The translations under genes and the position numbers were made by a program. From NCBI GenBank assembly GCA_947500555.1, contig CANMSE010000001.1, positions 186,001 through 250,000 on the forward strand: 64,000 nt of DNA, read 5' to 3'. This document shows positions 1 through 11,056 of this stretch, in pieces. The notes below the pieces were generated by a model. It was not told the origin of the DNA. It did no database searches and saw only the letters and a program-made list of their open reading frames with translations. Source of the DNA: an uncultured Fulvivirga sp. Its GTDB lineage: Bacteria > Bacteroidota > Bacteroidia > Cytophagales > Cyclobacteriaceae. Every line of letters begins with the position of its first letter. Positions within the stretch are counted from its first letter, which is position 1.

Positions 1-1546
1 ATTTCCAATGCGCAATGACTATTACTCAGTAAATACTAAGACTGGAAAAGCCACACTGGCTATTGAAGACCTGCGAGGAAGTGGAGATATTTCTGCAGAT
101 GGAAATTACCTGTATTGGTATAATGCTGAGGATACAACCTGGTATAGTTATGACAATGATTCAAAAAATACTTATGCCCTTACAAAATCTATAGTTACTT
201 CACTAGCTGATGAGGAAAATGATCAACCAAATTATCCTTTTCAATACGGAACCGCAGGGTGGACAGAAGGTGATCAGCACTTCCTTGTTTACGACCGGTT
301 TGATATCTGGAAACTGGATCCTACTAATAAAATAGCTCCTGTGAATATTACCAATGGTAGGACTTCACAAACTCAATATAGAGTTCAGGACCTTGACAAA
401 GAAGAGGCTGCGCTGAACGCTGATGTAATGATCTTACATACCTTCAAAGAAGGTAATAAAAATGAAGGTTATGCGCTGATGAAAAATTTTGGTGCCCCAA
501 AGCAAATGATTGATGAACCTGCTCGATTCACCCTGTTAAATAAGGCTGAAAAGGCAAACACTATTACCTTTCAAAAAGGAAATCATAACTCTTACTATGA
601 TATCTCGGCTACCGATTTATCCCTTAAAAAAGTGGTCAAAATAAGTGAGGTTAACCCACAACAGGCAGCATATGCTTGGGGTACCGTAGAGTTAGTCAGC
701 TGGACTTCATTGGATGGTATCCCATTAACAGGGAAACTTTACAAACCAGCTAATTTCGATCCGAATAAGAAGTATCCTATGATTGTAAACTTCTACGAAA
801 CCCATTCTGATGACCTTCATAGACATTGGGGTGTTTTTCCTAGTAGGTCTACCGTAAATGCTGCTTTCTACTCCAACAGAGGGTACCTGGTGTTTAATCC
901 TGATGTGGTTTATAAGGAAGGCTATCCAGGGGAAAGTGCTTATAACTGTGTAGTCTCAGGCACCACTGCTTTAATCGAAAAAGGTTTTGTAGACAAAGAC
1001 AAAATAGGCCTTCAGGGGCATAGCTGGGGCGGATATCAGATTGCTTACTTAATTACAAAGACAGATCTATTTGCTTGTGCTGAAGCCGGAGCGGTGGTCT
1101 CTAACATGATCAGTGCTTATGGTGGAATTCGCTGGTGGACTGGACTAAGTCGTATGTTCCAGTACGAGCATACGCAAAGTAGAATAGGAGGCACACTCTG
1201 GGAGTACCCAAATCGATACATTGAAAACTCACCCATCTTTTATGCAGATAAAGTCAATACTCCTTTACTCATGATGCACAATGATGCTGATGGTCATGTA
1301 CCATGGTATCAAGGAATAGAATATTATGTATCGTTGAGAAGGTTAGGAAAACCTGTCTGGATGTTAAATTATAATGGCGAGCCGCATTGGCCAACTAAAT
1401 GGGAGAACATTCGGGATTTCAACATTCGCATGAATCAATTTTTTGATCATTACTTAAAAGATGCACCTATGCCCGAATGGATGAAGAAGGGTGTTCCTGC
1501 AGTTGAGAAAGGAATAAATAAAGGGCTGGGACTGGTTAAGGAATAG
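1..1546 (+). CDS. Prolyl oligopeptidase family (S9) serine peptidase, 5' end outside window
   Basis: C-terminal part of an S9 serine peptidase. The frame is open from the window edge through the first in-frame ATG at 8, so the true start lies upstream; S9 proteins of the DPP-IV/acylaminoacyl type run to 700-950 residues and only about 514 are here. Counting from the ATG at 8, the alpha/beta-hydrolase domain occupies roughly residues 225-490. The nucleophile elbow is GHSWGG (Ser339), followed by Asp428 in HNDADGHVP and His460 in GEPHWP, so the triad is complete. The upstream part (about 1-215) looks like the last blades of the beta-propeller that limits access to short peptides. It would cleave oligopeptides, probably in the periplasm, but the signal peptide is not visible. 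Family assignment is secure; substrate is unknown. Confidence 0.93.
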   Translation, partial: FPMRNDYYSVNTKTGKATLAIEDLRGSGDISADGNYLYWYNAEDTTWYSYDNDSKNTYALTKSIVTSLADEENDQPNYPFQYGTAGWTEGDQHFLVYDRFDIWKLDPTNKIAPVNITNGRTSQTQYRVQDLDKEEAALNADVMILHTFKEGNKNEGYALMKNFGAPKQMIDEPARFTLLNKAEKANTITFQKGNHNSYYDISATDLSLKKVVKISEVNPQQAAYAWGTVELVSWTSLDGIPLTGKLYKPANFDPNKKYPMIVNFYETHSDDLHRHWGVFPSRSTVNAAFYSNRGYLVFNPDVVYKEGYPGESAYNCVVSGTTALIEKGFVDKDKIGLQGHSWGGYQIAYLITKTDLFACAEAGAVVSNMISAYGGIRWWTGLSRMFQYEHTQSRIGGTLWEYPNRYIENSPIFYADKVNTPLLMMHNDADGHVPWYQGIEYYVSLRRLGKPVWMLNYNGEPHWPTKWENIRDFNIRMNQFFDHYLKDAPMPEWMKKGVPAVEKGINKGLGLVKE

Positions 1547-1564
1547 TACTTCTCTAAAACAGGA

Positions 1565-2167
1565 ATGGAATCTTTTCAACTTTTCATAAAAAAAGTCTTA
1601 TTAACATTTAGTATGACTTCATGTGGCTTATTGGGCTTATACAATGATGAAATTCGTTATCTGAATGATGATGAAAAAAGAGAGTTTTTTGAAAAGGTAA
1701 ACCATACTAGTATTGCTTTGCTCAATGATTCCATTCAAAAGAGACTATCCGAAGCAAAAGACTTTTTACCCAAAAATTTGAACGAGCATACACTCTTTGT
1801 AGAAAATTACAACCAAAAGCAATTCACTGAATTATTATCAGTTAGATTTCATCAAAATTCCAATTCGGAGTTTCAAGAAAAATTTCATGACAAGCGAATT
1901 AAGCAACTCATTAGAAAATATAAATACTCAATAAAATATACGGATTCAAACGATATTAGAAATTTAGATGAATCAAAACACCTCTACATACTTAAGACTA
2001 AATCATTATTACTTCCATATAATGAAGAAGAGTTAAATGTACGTGAGGACAGATCTGTTGCAGGCTGGGCAGCGAAGCTGGTATACTATATCTATGACCA
2101 ATCAGAAGACAAATTCTATAAACCCTTACCTAAAATCAAATATCTGTACAAAAATGAAGACCCTTGA
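1565..2167 (+). CDS. Hypothetical lipoprotein
   Basis: No family recognised. The 200-residue product starts with a short basic and hydrophobic segment running into TFSMTSC, a lipobox-like motif with Cys20, so it is probably a lipoprotein; a shorter start at Met17 would destroy the signal and is disfavoured. The mature part is hydrophilic, rich in Lys, Asn and Glu, with no transmembrane segment. It begins 18 nt after the S9 peptidase stop and its end overlaps the start of the next lipoprotein gene by 14 nt, so the three may be co-transcribed. It is more AT-rich than neighbouring housekeeping genes, which fits an accessory gene. Confidence 0.6.
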   Translation: MESFQLFIKKVLLTFSMTSCGLLGLYNDEIRYLNDDEKREFFEKVNHTSIALLNDSIQKRLSEAKDFLPKNLNEHTLFVENYNQKQFTELLSVRFHQNSNSEFQEKFHDKRIKQLIRKYKYSIKYTDSNDIRNLDESKHLYILKTKSLLLPYNEEELNVREDRSVAGWAAKLVYYIYDQSEDKFYKPLPKIKYLYKNEDP

Positions 2168-2663
2168 TTATAAATTTGTGAAATGTTCAATTTTCATAGT
2201 AATGGTTCTATTATCCTGTACTACCAAAGTTGAAGTAGAAGAGGCTCCTTCCGAAGAAGAAATCAATCAGGTAATGGACTCCTGGCATCAGGCTGCATCC
2301 AATGCCGATTTCGAAGAGTATTTTGGATATTTCGAATCGGATAGCTCCATATTTATGGGCACTGATGCCACCGAGCGTTGGACTGTAGCTGAATTCAAAC
2401 CCTGGAGCAAGCCCTATTTTGATAGAGGTAAAGCCTGGAGTTTTACTGCAACAAAAAGATTTATTTATTTCTCATCAGACGGCAAGACAGCTTGGTTTGA
2501 TGAAGAACTTAATACTCCCAATCTCGGCCCCTCAAGAGGAACAGGTGTGCTCAATAAGACCGTAACAGGCTGGAAAATAGCTCATTACAATTTGACTATA
2601 CCAATTCCAAATGAGCTGATCGATGAGTTTATTCCTGCGATCGATAGTGTGTTAAACGACTAA
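2154..2663 (+). CDS. SnoaL/NTF2-like lipoprotein
   Basis: A 169-residue protein starting at the ATG at 2154. The frame is open further upstream, but only this start gives a clean lipoprotein signal: MKTLD, a hydrophobic core, then VLLSC with Cys22. The mature part (EEEINQVMDSWHQAASNADFEEYF followed by a SDSSIFMGTDATERW segment) matches the NTF2-like/SnoaL (DUF4440-like) cone fold of about 130 residues. Members bind small hydrophobic ligands or act as isomerases, but many have no known function, and no catalytic role is claimed. The start overlaps the preceding lipoprotein gene by 14 nt. It is the last gene before the methionine-operon promoter. Confidence 0.75.
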   Translation: MKTLDYKFVKCSIFIVMVLLSCTTKVEVEEAPSEEEINQVMDSWHQAASNADFEEYFGYFESDSSIFMGTDATERWTVAEFKPWSKPYFDRGKAWSFTATKRFIYFSSDGKTAWFDEELNTPNLGPSRGTGVLNKTVTGWKIAHYNLTIPIPNELIDEFIPAIDSVLND

Positions 2664-2711
2664 GTCGGCCTAAAGACAAACTCACTACTTTATAAAAATT
2701 TCATTCCAAAA

Positions 2712-2743
2712 TTTGGAAACATAAAAATCCGTCACTACGTTTG
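2712..2743 (+). promoter_or_regulatory. Promoter of the methionine operon leader
   Basis: Bacteroidota sigma-ABfr-type promoter. TTTG at 2712-2715 (-33), a 20-nt spacer, and TACGTTTG at 2736-2743, a perfect TAnnTTTG -7 box. Transcription would start near 2750, just ahead of the S-box aptamer at 2775. Confidence 0.8.
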
Positions 2744-2774
2744 ATCCATCAATTCGATTCTCTATCTCGAGAAT

Positions 2775-2914
2775 TCGATTTATAAAGAAGCGTGGAGAGA
2801 CAGGCTCAGAGAAGCGCTAGCAACCATCAGTCCGTCAGTTGACGGATAGAAAGGTGCTAAATCCTGATCCCAGGAATGTTTGCCAGGTGGCAAAATTGGG
2901 AGAATATAAATTGA
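2775..2914 (+). promoter_or_regulatory. SAM-I (S-box) riboswitch aptamer
   Basis: The core follows the S-box consensus: GGAGAGA then GGC, GAAG, AGCAACC at 2819-2825, and AAGGTGCTAAATCC at 2851-2864. P1 is a 10-bp helix with one G-U, formed by TCGATTTATA (2775-2784) and TATAAATTGA (2905-2914). P3 is a perfect 7-bp hairpin (TCCGTCA 2831-2837, TGACGGA 2840-2846). P4 contains TTTGCCA (2879-2885) with TGGCAAA (2888-2894), extended by TCCCA/TGGGA (2868-2872, 2897-2901). S-box RNAs bind S-adenosylmethionine and repress methionine genes, which matches the metY-metX-hom operon downstream. There is no terminator directly after P1. Instead P1 ends 5 nt before the ATG of a poly-Cys leader ORF. Confidence 0.93.
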
Positions 2915-2919
2915 TAAAA

Positions 2920-3045
2920 ATGAAAAGATCAATTCAACACCAAACAGGATTACTTGCCACATTTCAGAGAAGTCTCAATTCTTTGATGCAATCTCCTATT
3001 TCAATTATTACTAACAGCTGTTGCTGTTGTTGTTGTTGCTGCTAA
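2920..3045 (+). CDS. Poly-cysteine leader peptide of the met operon
   Basis: A 41-codon ORF with ATG at 2920 and TAA at 3043. It starts MKRSIQHQTG, contains SPISIITNS, and ends in eight consecutive Cys codons (3019-3042, TGT and TGC mixed) directly before the stop. It lies between the S-box and the first structural gene and is not in frame with it. Poly-Cys short ORFs are known cysteine-responsive attenuators in mycobacteria; I infer an analogous role here, with ribosomes stalling at the Cys run when Cys-tRNA is scarce. Mixed use of TGT and TGC argues against a simple microsatellite. P1 of the riboswitch covers positions -15 to -6 relative to its ATG, so SAM could block its translation. Translation is not proven. 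Confidence 0.8.
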   Translation: MKRSIQHQTGLLATFQRSLNSLMQSPISIITNSCCCCCCCC

Positions 3046-3050
3046 GCGAC

Positions 3051-3144
3051 TACCGAAATCTTTTTTTGGTATCGAGCTTAATACTCTCCTGACGAGATCG
3101 GGTAATGGTATATCCATTTCCTAACCTCCTCGGCCTGAAAGCTC
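3051..3144 (+). promoter_or_regulatory. Nested hairpins between poly-Cys leader and osmC-like gene
   Basis: Just after the leader stop, TACCGAAA (3051-3058) can pair with TTTTGGTA (3064-3071). Beyond it lies a nested structure: GAGCTT (3074-3079) with AAGCTC (3139-3144), CGAG (3093-3096) with CTCG (3129-3132), and GGTAATGG (3101-3108) with CCAT (3114-3117) and TAACC (3122-3126). TACCGA (3051-3056) can alternatively pair with TCGGGTA (3098-3104, one bulge), which would break the nested hairpin. Such mutually exclusive pairings are what an attenuator switched by ribosome position needs. No GC-rich hairpin plus U-tract was found. The pairings were found by eye, not by folding software. Confidence 0.45.
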
Positions 3145-3179
3145 TTTATCACTTTCCCACAACAAAAATTTAAATAAAC

Positions 3180-5965
<2,786 letters not shown>

Positions 5966-5969
<4 letters not shown>

Positions 5970-7168
5970 AAAAGAAAAAAATTGGGCTTTTCGGCTTCGG
6001 CTGTGTTGGGCAAGGCCTTTATAATATATTAAGAGACCAAGACAGCAAGGCTGAAATTATTAAGATTGCCGTAAAGGATAAACTGAAGAAGCGCGAAGCT
6101 GATGCTGGTTTATTCGTTTATGATGCAGATGATATTTTAAATGATGATCAGATTGACATTATTGTAGAATTGATTGATGATCCTTCAGCCGCATTTGATG
6201 TAGTAAAGCGGGCACTAAGTAAAAAGATCCCAGTAGTCTCAGCCAACAAGAAAATGATTGCAGAAAACCTGGAAGTACTTATCGGTTTACAAAAACAATA
6301 CGACACTCCTCTTCTATATGAAGGAGCTGTTTGCGGAAGCATACCTGTTCTTCAATCATTAGAAAACTATTACTCATTTGACATTATTAAATCAATCAGT
6401 GGAATTTTTAATGGCTCTTCTAACTACATTCTATCAAAGATATTTAATGATCGTCTGAATTATCATAACGCACTAAAGCAAGCTCAAGAATTGGGCTTTG
6501 CAGAAACGGATCCGACTTTGGATGTTGGGGGTTTCGATCCGAAATTTAAGCTGAGCATTTTAACACAACATGCTTTTGGTAAATATGTAAATCCTGAGTT
6601 AGCGGTAAACTTGGGCATTGATCAAATACGCCAAAGTGATATTGATTTTGCTTTAGAAAATGAGCTTAAAATCAAGCTGGTCGCAAGTGCATCGAATCAC
6701 GATGAGCAACTATCACTGCTCGTAGCACCACAATTCGTTAACAAGAATGACAGGCTTTATTCTGTGGAAGATGAAAACAATGCGGTTATTATAGATAGTG
6801 CCTTTGCTGGAGAGCAGGTACTTATTGGAAAAGGAGCCGGAAGCCTACCGACAGGCCTGGCTGTTTATGCTGATCTGGAAAATATTATTTCTGGAATAGA
6901 TTATGACCACCCAAATCCCGAAACAGTTTTAGAGTTACCAGATGAGTTTATAGATATCTACATACAATATAAGGAGTCACATTTTGTGACTAGCGTTATG
7001 TCAGAAATCTATGAGCAATTCGTAGGTAAGGAAAAATCTTATGCCATTGGTAAGATCTCACTACAAAAGCTTAAAACTATTATCCATTTGGAAGATATAT
7101 CCTTGCTCACTTTATCTGCTAATGCTAAAGTGCAATTAGTAACTAAACTCACATACAACTATGTCTAG
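5966..7168 (+). CDS. hom: Homoserine dehydrogenase (methionine-branch copy)
   Basis: NAD(P)-dependent homoserine dehydrogenase, 400 residues, converting aspartate semialdehyde to homoserine. The Rossmann motif GFGCVGQG sits at residues 9-16. Catalytic-domain signatures include VSANKKM, the YEGAVCGSIPVLQSLE stretch, GIFNGSSNYILSK and GFAETDPTLDVGG. It overlaps metX by 4 nt (ATGA) and closes the SAM-riboswitch operon. A second homoserine dehydrogenase is fused to aspartokinase in thrA at 50.6 kb, so this copy appears dedicated to methionine. The C-terminal tail after about residue 320 is short and I see no clear ACT domain, consistent with control at the RNA level rather than by threonine feedback. 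That last point is inference. Confidence 0.94.
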
Positions 7169-7225
7169 GTAACAATTTTTTTAATGGGCTATTTTAACTA
7201 AATTCAATGCCCCAAATAATTATTT

Positions 7226-7756
7226 ATGATAACACTTGCAGTAGCTTTTATATTCCTGATTGGGTTAGTAGAAGACAAACCTGTAATGTTGAAATGGGAA
7301 GATCAACGAAATATTCAATGGTCTGACTTTAAAGCAAAGCCTAACGTTAATAGCCCTTATGATGCACAGGTATATTCAGGTATGCAATATTCCCTTTCAT
7401 ATCGTTTTGAAGGGCCCAAATCTGAGCTTTCATTTGATGTATATTCTTTTTTTAACCCCGAAATGTCTTGGAGTAAGGTCGAGAAAAGATCAGACTACTT
7501 ACTCAAGCATGAACAATTACATTTTGATATTAGCGAACTGTATGCCAGAAAGCTGAGACAGGCATTAACAGAATATAAACCTTCCAAAGATCCCAGGAAG
7601 GATGTCGAAAAAATGTTCGACAAATTTAACAATGAGCGAAAGCAGTTACAAAGTAAGTACGATCGAGAAACTGATCATTCAAAAAATAAGGCAGAGCAAG
7701 AAAAGTGGGATACCTTTATTATATCGGAATTGAATAACTACAAAGCTTTTCAATGA
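7226..7756 (+). CDS. DUF922-like putative secreted Zn-dependent protease
   Basis: A 176-residue protein with a hydrophobic N-terminus (ITLAVAFIFLIGLV) that could act as a signal sequence or anchor. The IQWSDFKAKP segment and the LLKHEQLHFDISELYARKLR helix match the DUF922 family (predicted secreted Zn-dependent proteases). The HExxH metal motif is His95-Glu96-x-x-His99. The tail is Lys/Glu-rich with DRETDHSKNKAEQEKW, typical of the family and a possible source of the third ligand. It sits alone between the met operon and nqrF. Protease activity is predicted only from the motif. Confidence 0.75.
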   Translation: MITLAVAFIFLIGLVEDKPVMLKWEDQRNIQWSDFKAKPNVNSPYDAQVYSGMQYSLSYRFEGPKSELSFDVYSFFNPEMSWSKVEKRSDYLLKHEQLHFDISELYARKLRQALTEYKPSKDPRKDVEKMFDKFNNERKQLQSKYDRETDHSKNKAEQEKWDTFIISELNNYKAFQ

Positions 7757-7811
7757 TCACTCACCCTGATTATTTTAACTCTCTCCGTATAGTTTTAAAA
7801 CAATTCCTCAA

Positions 7812-7819
7812 TATATTTG
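7812..7819 (+). promoter_or_regulatory. -7 promoter box upstream of nqrF
   Basis: TATATTTG is a perfect TAnnTTTG box, 51 nt before the nqrF start codon. No good TTTG -33 element is seen at the expected distance, so this is a moderate call. Confidence 0.5.
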
Positions 7820-7870
7820 TAGTCCTTTTAATAAAGAACTTTTTAATCAGGAAGAAATCAAAATAGATAC

Positions 7871-9175
7871 ATGAGCACGGTCATTATAACTTCCATCGTA
7901 GCATTTACAGCAATTATTCTACTACTGGTTTTCATTTTGCTTTTTGCACAATCAAAATTGGTACAATCAGGTCCCGTTAACATTGTAATCAATGGTGATA
8001 CTGAAAACCCGATTGTAACCACTGCAGGGTCTACCCTTTTATCTACTCTTTCGGCACAAAAAATATTCTTACCATCCGCTTGTGGCGGTGGTGGAACATG
8101 TGCCATGTGTAAGTGTGTGGTTGAGGATGGTGGTGGAGATGTGCTTCCTACTGAAGTAGGTCACCTCAGTAGAGCAGAACAAAAAGAAAATGTAAGACTT
8201 ACTTGCCAGGTTAAGGTAAAAGAGGATATGAATATTCGTATCCCTGAAGAAATATTTGGAATTAAGAAGTGGGAATGCGAAGTGGTCTCTAACTACAACG
8301 TATCTACTTTCATCAAGGAGTTTGTTATGAAACTTCCTGAAGGTGAAACTTTAGAGTTTGAAGCAGGTGGATATGTGCAGATTGATGTTCCTGTAATTGA
8401 AGTCGATTTTAAAGGAATGGATATTACCCCTAAGCCCGAGCTTGGTCACCCTGACGATGTCTTTCAGGCAGATTGGGATAATTTCAAATTATGGGATCTG
8501 ACGATGAAGAACGATGAAGAAATCTTCAGAGCTTATTCAATGGCCAACCACCCCGCTGAAGGAAATATCGTGATGCTGAACATACGTATTGCTACTCCGC
8601 CATGGGATAGAGATGCAGGCAAATGGATGGATGTTAATCCAGGTATTTGTTCGTCTTATGTCTTCTCAAGAGTACCTGGTGATAAAGTAACGATTTCAGG
8701 TCCTTACGGAGAATTTGCGATTAACCCTACGGAACGTGAGATGGTATACATTGGTGGTGGTGCTGGAATGGCTCCTTTGAGAGCACAGATATTCCACCTT
8801 TTTCATACGGAAAAGACAGATAGGAAAGTTTCCTACTGGTATGGAGGTAGATCTAAAAAGGAATTATTCTATACCAACCATTTTAGAAAAATAGAAGAAG
8901 AGTTTCCTAACTTTCAATTTAATATCGCTCTTTCAGAGCCTCTTGAAGATGATAATTGGAAAGAAAAGAAGTCATTGGAAGACAAAGAAGCTGATGGCTA
9001 TTTAGGCTTCATTCATAAAGCATTATATGATAACTATTTGAAAGATCACCCAGATCCGGAAGAGGTAGAGTATTACTTATGCGGCCCTCCTTTGATGAAC
9101 GCAGCAGTATTACAAATGCTTGATGAAATGGGTATTCCACCTGAAAATATCAGATTTGATGATTTTGGTGGTTAG
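7871..9175 (+). CDS. nqrF: Na+-translocating NADH:quinone oxidoreductase subunit F
   Basis: Entry subunit of the Na+-NQR complex, taking electrons from NADH via FAD to a 2Fe-2S cluster. One N-terminal transmembrane helix (about 6-27) anchors it to the inner membrane. The ferredoxin domain has Cys71, Cys77, Cys80 and Cys112, matching the spacing of Vibrio NqrF. The FAD site is FRAYSMANHP and the NADH site GGGAGMAPLRAQ; the C-terminus is the expected YYLCGPPLMN ending in DDFGG. At 434 residues it is slightly longer than the usual 407-410, mainly through an insert around WDNFKLWDLTMKND. It stands alone here with its own promoter box and terminator, so nqrA-E must lie elsewhere. Confidence 0.96.
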   Translation: MSTVIITSIVAFTAIILLLVFILLFAQSKLVQSGPVNIVINGDTENPIVTTAGSTLLSTLSAQKIFLPSACGGGGTCAMCKCVVEDGGGDVLPTEVGHLSRAEQKENVRLTCQVKVKEDMNIRIPEEIFGIKKWECEVVSNYNVSTFIKEFVMKLPEGETLEFEAGGYVQIDVPVIEVDFKGMDITPKPELGHPDDVFQADWDNFKLWDLTMKNDEEIFRAYSMANHPAEGNIVMLNIRIATPPWDRDAGKWMDVNPGICSSYVFSRVPGDKVTISGPYGEFAINPTEREMVYIGGGAGMAPLRAQIFHLFHTEKTDRKVSYWYGGRSKKELFYTNHFRKIEEEFPNFQFNIALSEPLEDDNWKEKKSLEDKEADGYLGFIHKALYDNYLKDHPDPEEVEYYLCGPPLMNAAVLQMLDEMGIPPENIRFDDFGG

Positions 9176-9194
9176 CCAATAAAAGATCACTTTG

Positions 9195-9240
9195 AAAACC
9201 CTAATCTTAGTATTGTCAAGATTAGGGTTTTTTGTTTTTA
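9195..9240 (+). terminator. Intrinsic terminator of nqrF
   Basis: Stem AAAACCCTAATCTT (9195-9208) pairs with AAGATTAGGGTTTT (9218-9231) around a 9-nt loop, followed by a T-rich tract (TTTTTTGTTTTT). Confidence 0.92.
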
Positions 9241-9275
9241 TATTGCTTTAGCAAAAGTGTATTTTAGAATCAGCT

Positions 9276-10436
9276 ATGGATCTAAAAATATTTTTCTCTC
9301 CTCTTGACGAAGAACTCTTCGTTCATGTCAGAAGCTCAACAAGTTTTCTTAAAAACATCAATGCCAATATCGATAAACTGCCTTCTTATGAAGGAGCAGA
9401 TGTAGCCATCATTGGTGTGCAGGAAGAAAAAGGTACACTTACCAATAAAGGAACATCAAAAGCGGCTGATGAGGTTCGCAAAAAGCTTTATCAGCTTAAG
9501 AAAGGTACGGGGAAATATAAGATAGTTGATCTGGGAAATCTTAGAAATGGGATGGATCTGGACGAAACTAATGGTCGCTTAAGTGAAGTATGCAGCACTC
9601 TGATTCAACACAATGTGCTTCCAATAATTATTGGAGGCTCCCATGACCTGGACATTGGCCAGTATAAAGCCTATGAGGGTATGGAAAAGCTAATCAGCTT
9701 GCTAAACATTGATGCTTTTTTAGATATGGAAGAAGGAGTGAGTGAGCCTGAAAGTAGTCGACACATTCACAAAATCCTACTTCACGAACCCAACTATCTG
9801 TTCAACTATAGCCATCTCGCCTATCAGAGTTATCTGATTGATCAAAATTCTATAGATGTTCTGGAAAAGCTTTACTTCGAAGCTTATCGCGTTGGACATC
9901 TACGCTCCAATATCAGCGAGATGGAGCCTATAATTAGAAATGCTGATATGTTGAGTTTCGATATATCTGCTATCAAATCAAGTGATGCTCCTGGAAATGC
10001 CAATGCACAACCCTTTGGACTCACCGGTGAAGAAGCCTGTCAAATATGTTGGTACGCTGGTCTTAATGAGAAGTTGAGTTCGGCAGGTTTTTACGATTAT
10101 AATCCGGATAAAGACGATGAGACAAAGAAAACCGCGTCAGTGGTAGCCACGATGATATGGTATTTTATTGAAGGGTTTTATCATCGTAAAAATGAGCAAA
10201 ACTTTAAAACCAATGATTATCTAAAATTCGTGGTTTCCATGTCAGGTGATCCTGATGCTCTCAATTTTTATAAAAGTAAGTTGAGTGAAAAGTGGTGGTT
10301 AGAAGTACCTTACCCGCAAGGAAAGGACAAGTATGCTCGCAACTGTATTATACCTTGCAGCTATTCCGATTACGAAATAGCTACTAAAGGGGAAGTGCCC
10401 GAAAGGTATATCACTACACATGCTAAGCTCCTATAA
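9276..10436 (+). CDS. Ureohydrolase (arginase/formimidoylglutamase)-fold protein with altered metal ligands
   Basis: A 386-residue protein of the arginase/agmatinase/formimidoylglutamase superfamily. The fold signatures are present in order: ADVAIIGVQEEKG, IIIGGSHD (His123), SLLNIDAFLD (Asp146, Asp150), and SFDISAIKSSDAPG (Asp229). Two canonical Mn ligands are replaced: the His of DAHxD is Phe148, and the second Asp of SxDxD is Ser231; the residue before the GG-H histidine is Ser122. It may bind one metal, use another chemistry, or be a pseudoenzyme. It is the first gene after the nqrF terminator and has no obvious operon partner. Often labelled formimidoylglutamase or arginase; I would not transfer that activity. 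Confidence 0.8.
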   Translation: MDLKIFFSPLDEELFVHVRSSTSFLKNINANIDKLPSYEGADVAIIGVQEEKGTLTNKGTSKAADEVRKKLYQLKKGTGKYKIVDLGNLRNGMDLDETNGRLSEVCSTLIQHNVLPIIIGGSHDLDIGQYKAYEGMEKLISLLNIDAFLDMEEGVSEPESSRHIHKILLHEPNYLFNYSHLAYQSYLIDQNSIDVLEKLYFEAYRVGHLRSNISEMEPIIRNADMLSFDISAIKSSDAPGNANAQPFGLTGEEACQICWYAGLNEKLSSAGFYDYNPDKDDETKKTASVVATMIWYFIEGFYHRKNEQNFKTNDYLKFVVSMSGDPDALNFYKSKLSEKWWLEVPYPQGKDKYARNCIIPCSYSDYEIATKGEVPERYITTHAKLL

Positions 10437-10437
10437 G

Positions 10438-10950
10438 CTAGCGATTACTGACAGTTTCATCAGGATTACTTCCATTGATGATTGTTAGTCTCATTACTTC
10501 CAAAGATTCCGTACTTAAGCCCAATTCATTTTTCGACAGGTCAAACTCGATTAGTTCCTGCAAGAATGCTTCACATTGATCGCCATTAGCATCATGCAGC
10601 AGTATAACGCTAAAATCCGGAGGGAAAATGGCATTTATAACTTCAGGCCAAACCAACTCAAATTGATGAGACTTACAACCACCTGAATAACCTACTCCAA
10701 TGTAGAGAGTTGAGTCAACAATTTTTGCACTATAGAGGGAAAAATTATCAGACTGTATTTCAGAGTTATTAAAACCGACCATAATCGAATCAAGCCTGTT
10801 TTGATTTACATCAAGTTCCAGATCAACCCCTTGTGAAGAGGGACCAGATTCATCTTCACTACAAGAAATAAATAATAAGCTGATTATCAGTGACTTAATA
10901 AGGATTTTTATTTTCACAATTTTAAAATTTTGTCCATCTAATAGACACAA
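10438..10950 (-). CDS. Hypothetical lipoprotein
   Basis: Function not recognised. The longest frame starts at ATG 10950, but a GTG at 10917 gives a cleaner lipoprotein signal: MKIKILIKSLIISLLFISC with the lipidated Cys followed by SEDESG. The mature part is about 140 residues with a YSGGCKSH segment (VGVGYSGGCKSHQFELVW) and a second Cys in ANGDQCEAF, possibly a disulfide pair. The GGCKxH pattern recurs in Bacteroidota secreted proteins of unknown function, from memory. Convergent with the ureohydrolase-like gene, 1 nt between the stops. Probably a periplasm-facing or surface lipoprotein. Confidence 0.7.
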   Translation of the reverse strand: MCLLDGQNFKIVKIKILIKSLIISLLFISCSEDESGPSSQGVDLELDVNQNRLDSIMVGFNNSEIQSDNFSLYSAKIVDSTLYIGVGYSGGCKSHQFELVWPEVINAIFPPDFSVILLHDANGDQCEAFLQELIEFDLSKNELGLSTESLEVMRLTIINGSNPDETVSNR

Positions 10951-11056
10951 CTTATTTTGATAAAGTTGGAACCTATGATGATAACACCCATCATCCGTAC
11001 TATCCGATTATCATTTTGCATTCAATTCAACCATCTTCATTCTCTATTTTTAGATC

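Noticed and set aside
2780..2962. Minus-strand open frame across the met leader
   Set aside because: It is the reverse of the S-box aptamer and lacks coding features; the plus-strand structure explains the sequence.
3016..3045. Cys run as a chance TGT/TGC microsatellite
   Set aside because: The codons mix TGT and TGC, end exactly at a stop, follow an ATG-led frame placed right after a SAM riboswitch, and precede sulfur-pathway genes.
3049..3071. Intrinsic terminator with the T7 tract at 3061-3067
   Set aside because: No GC-rich hairpin ends directly before the T tract; the T tract is itself one arm of a weak hairpin.
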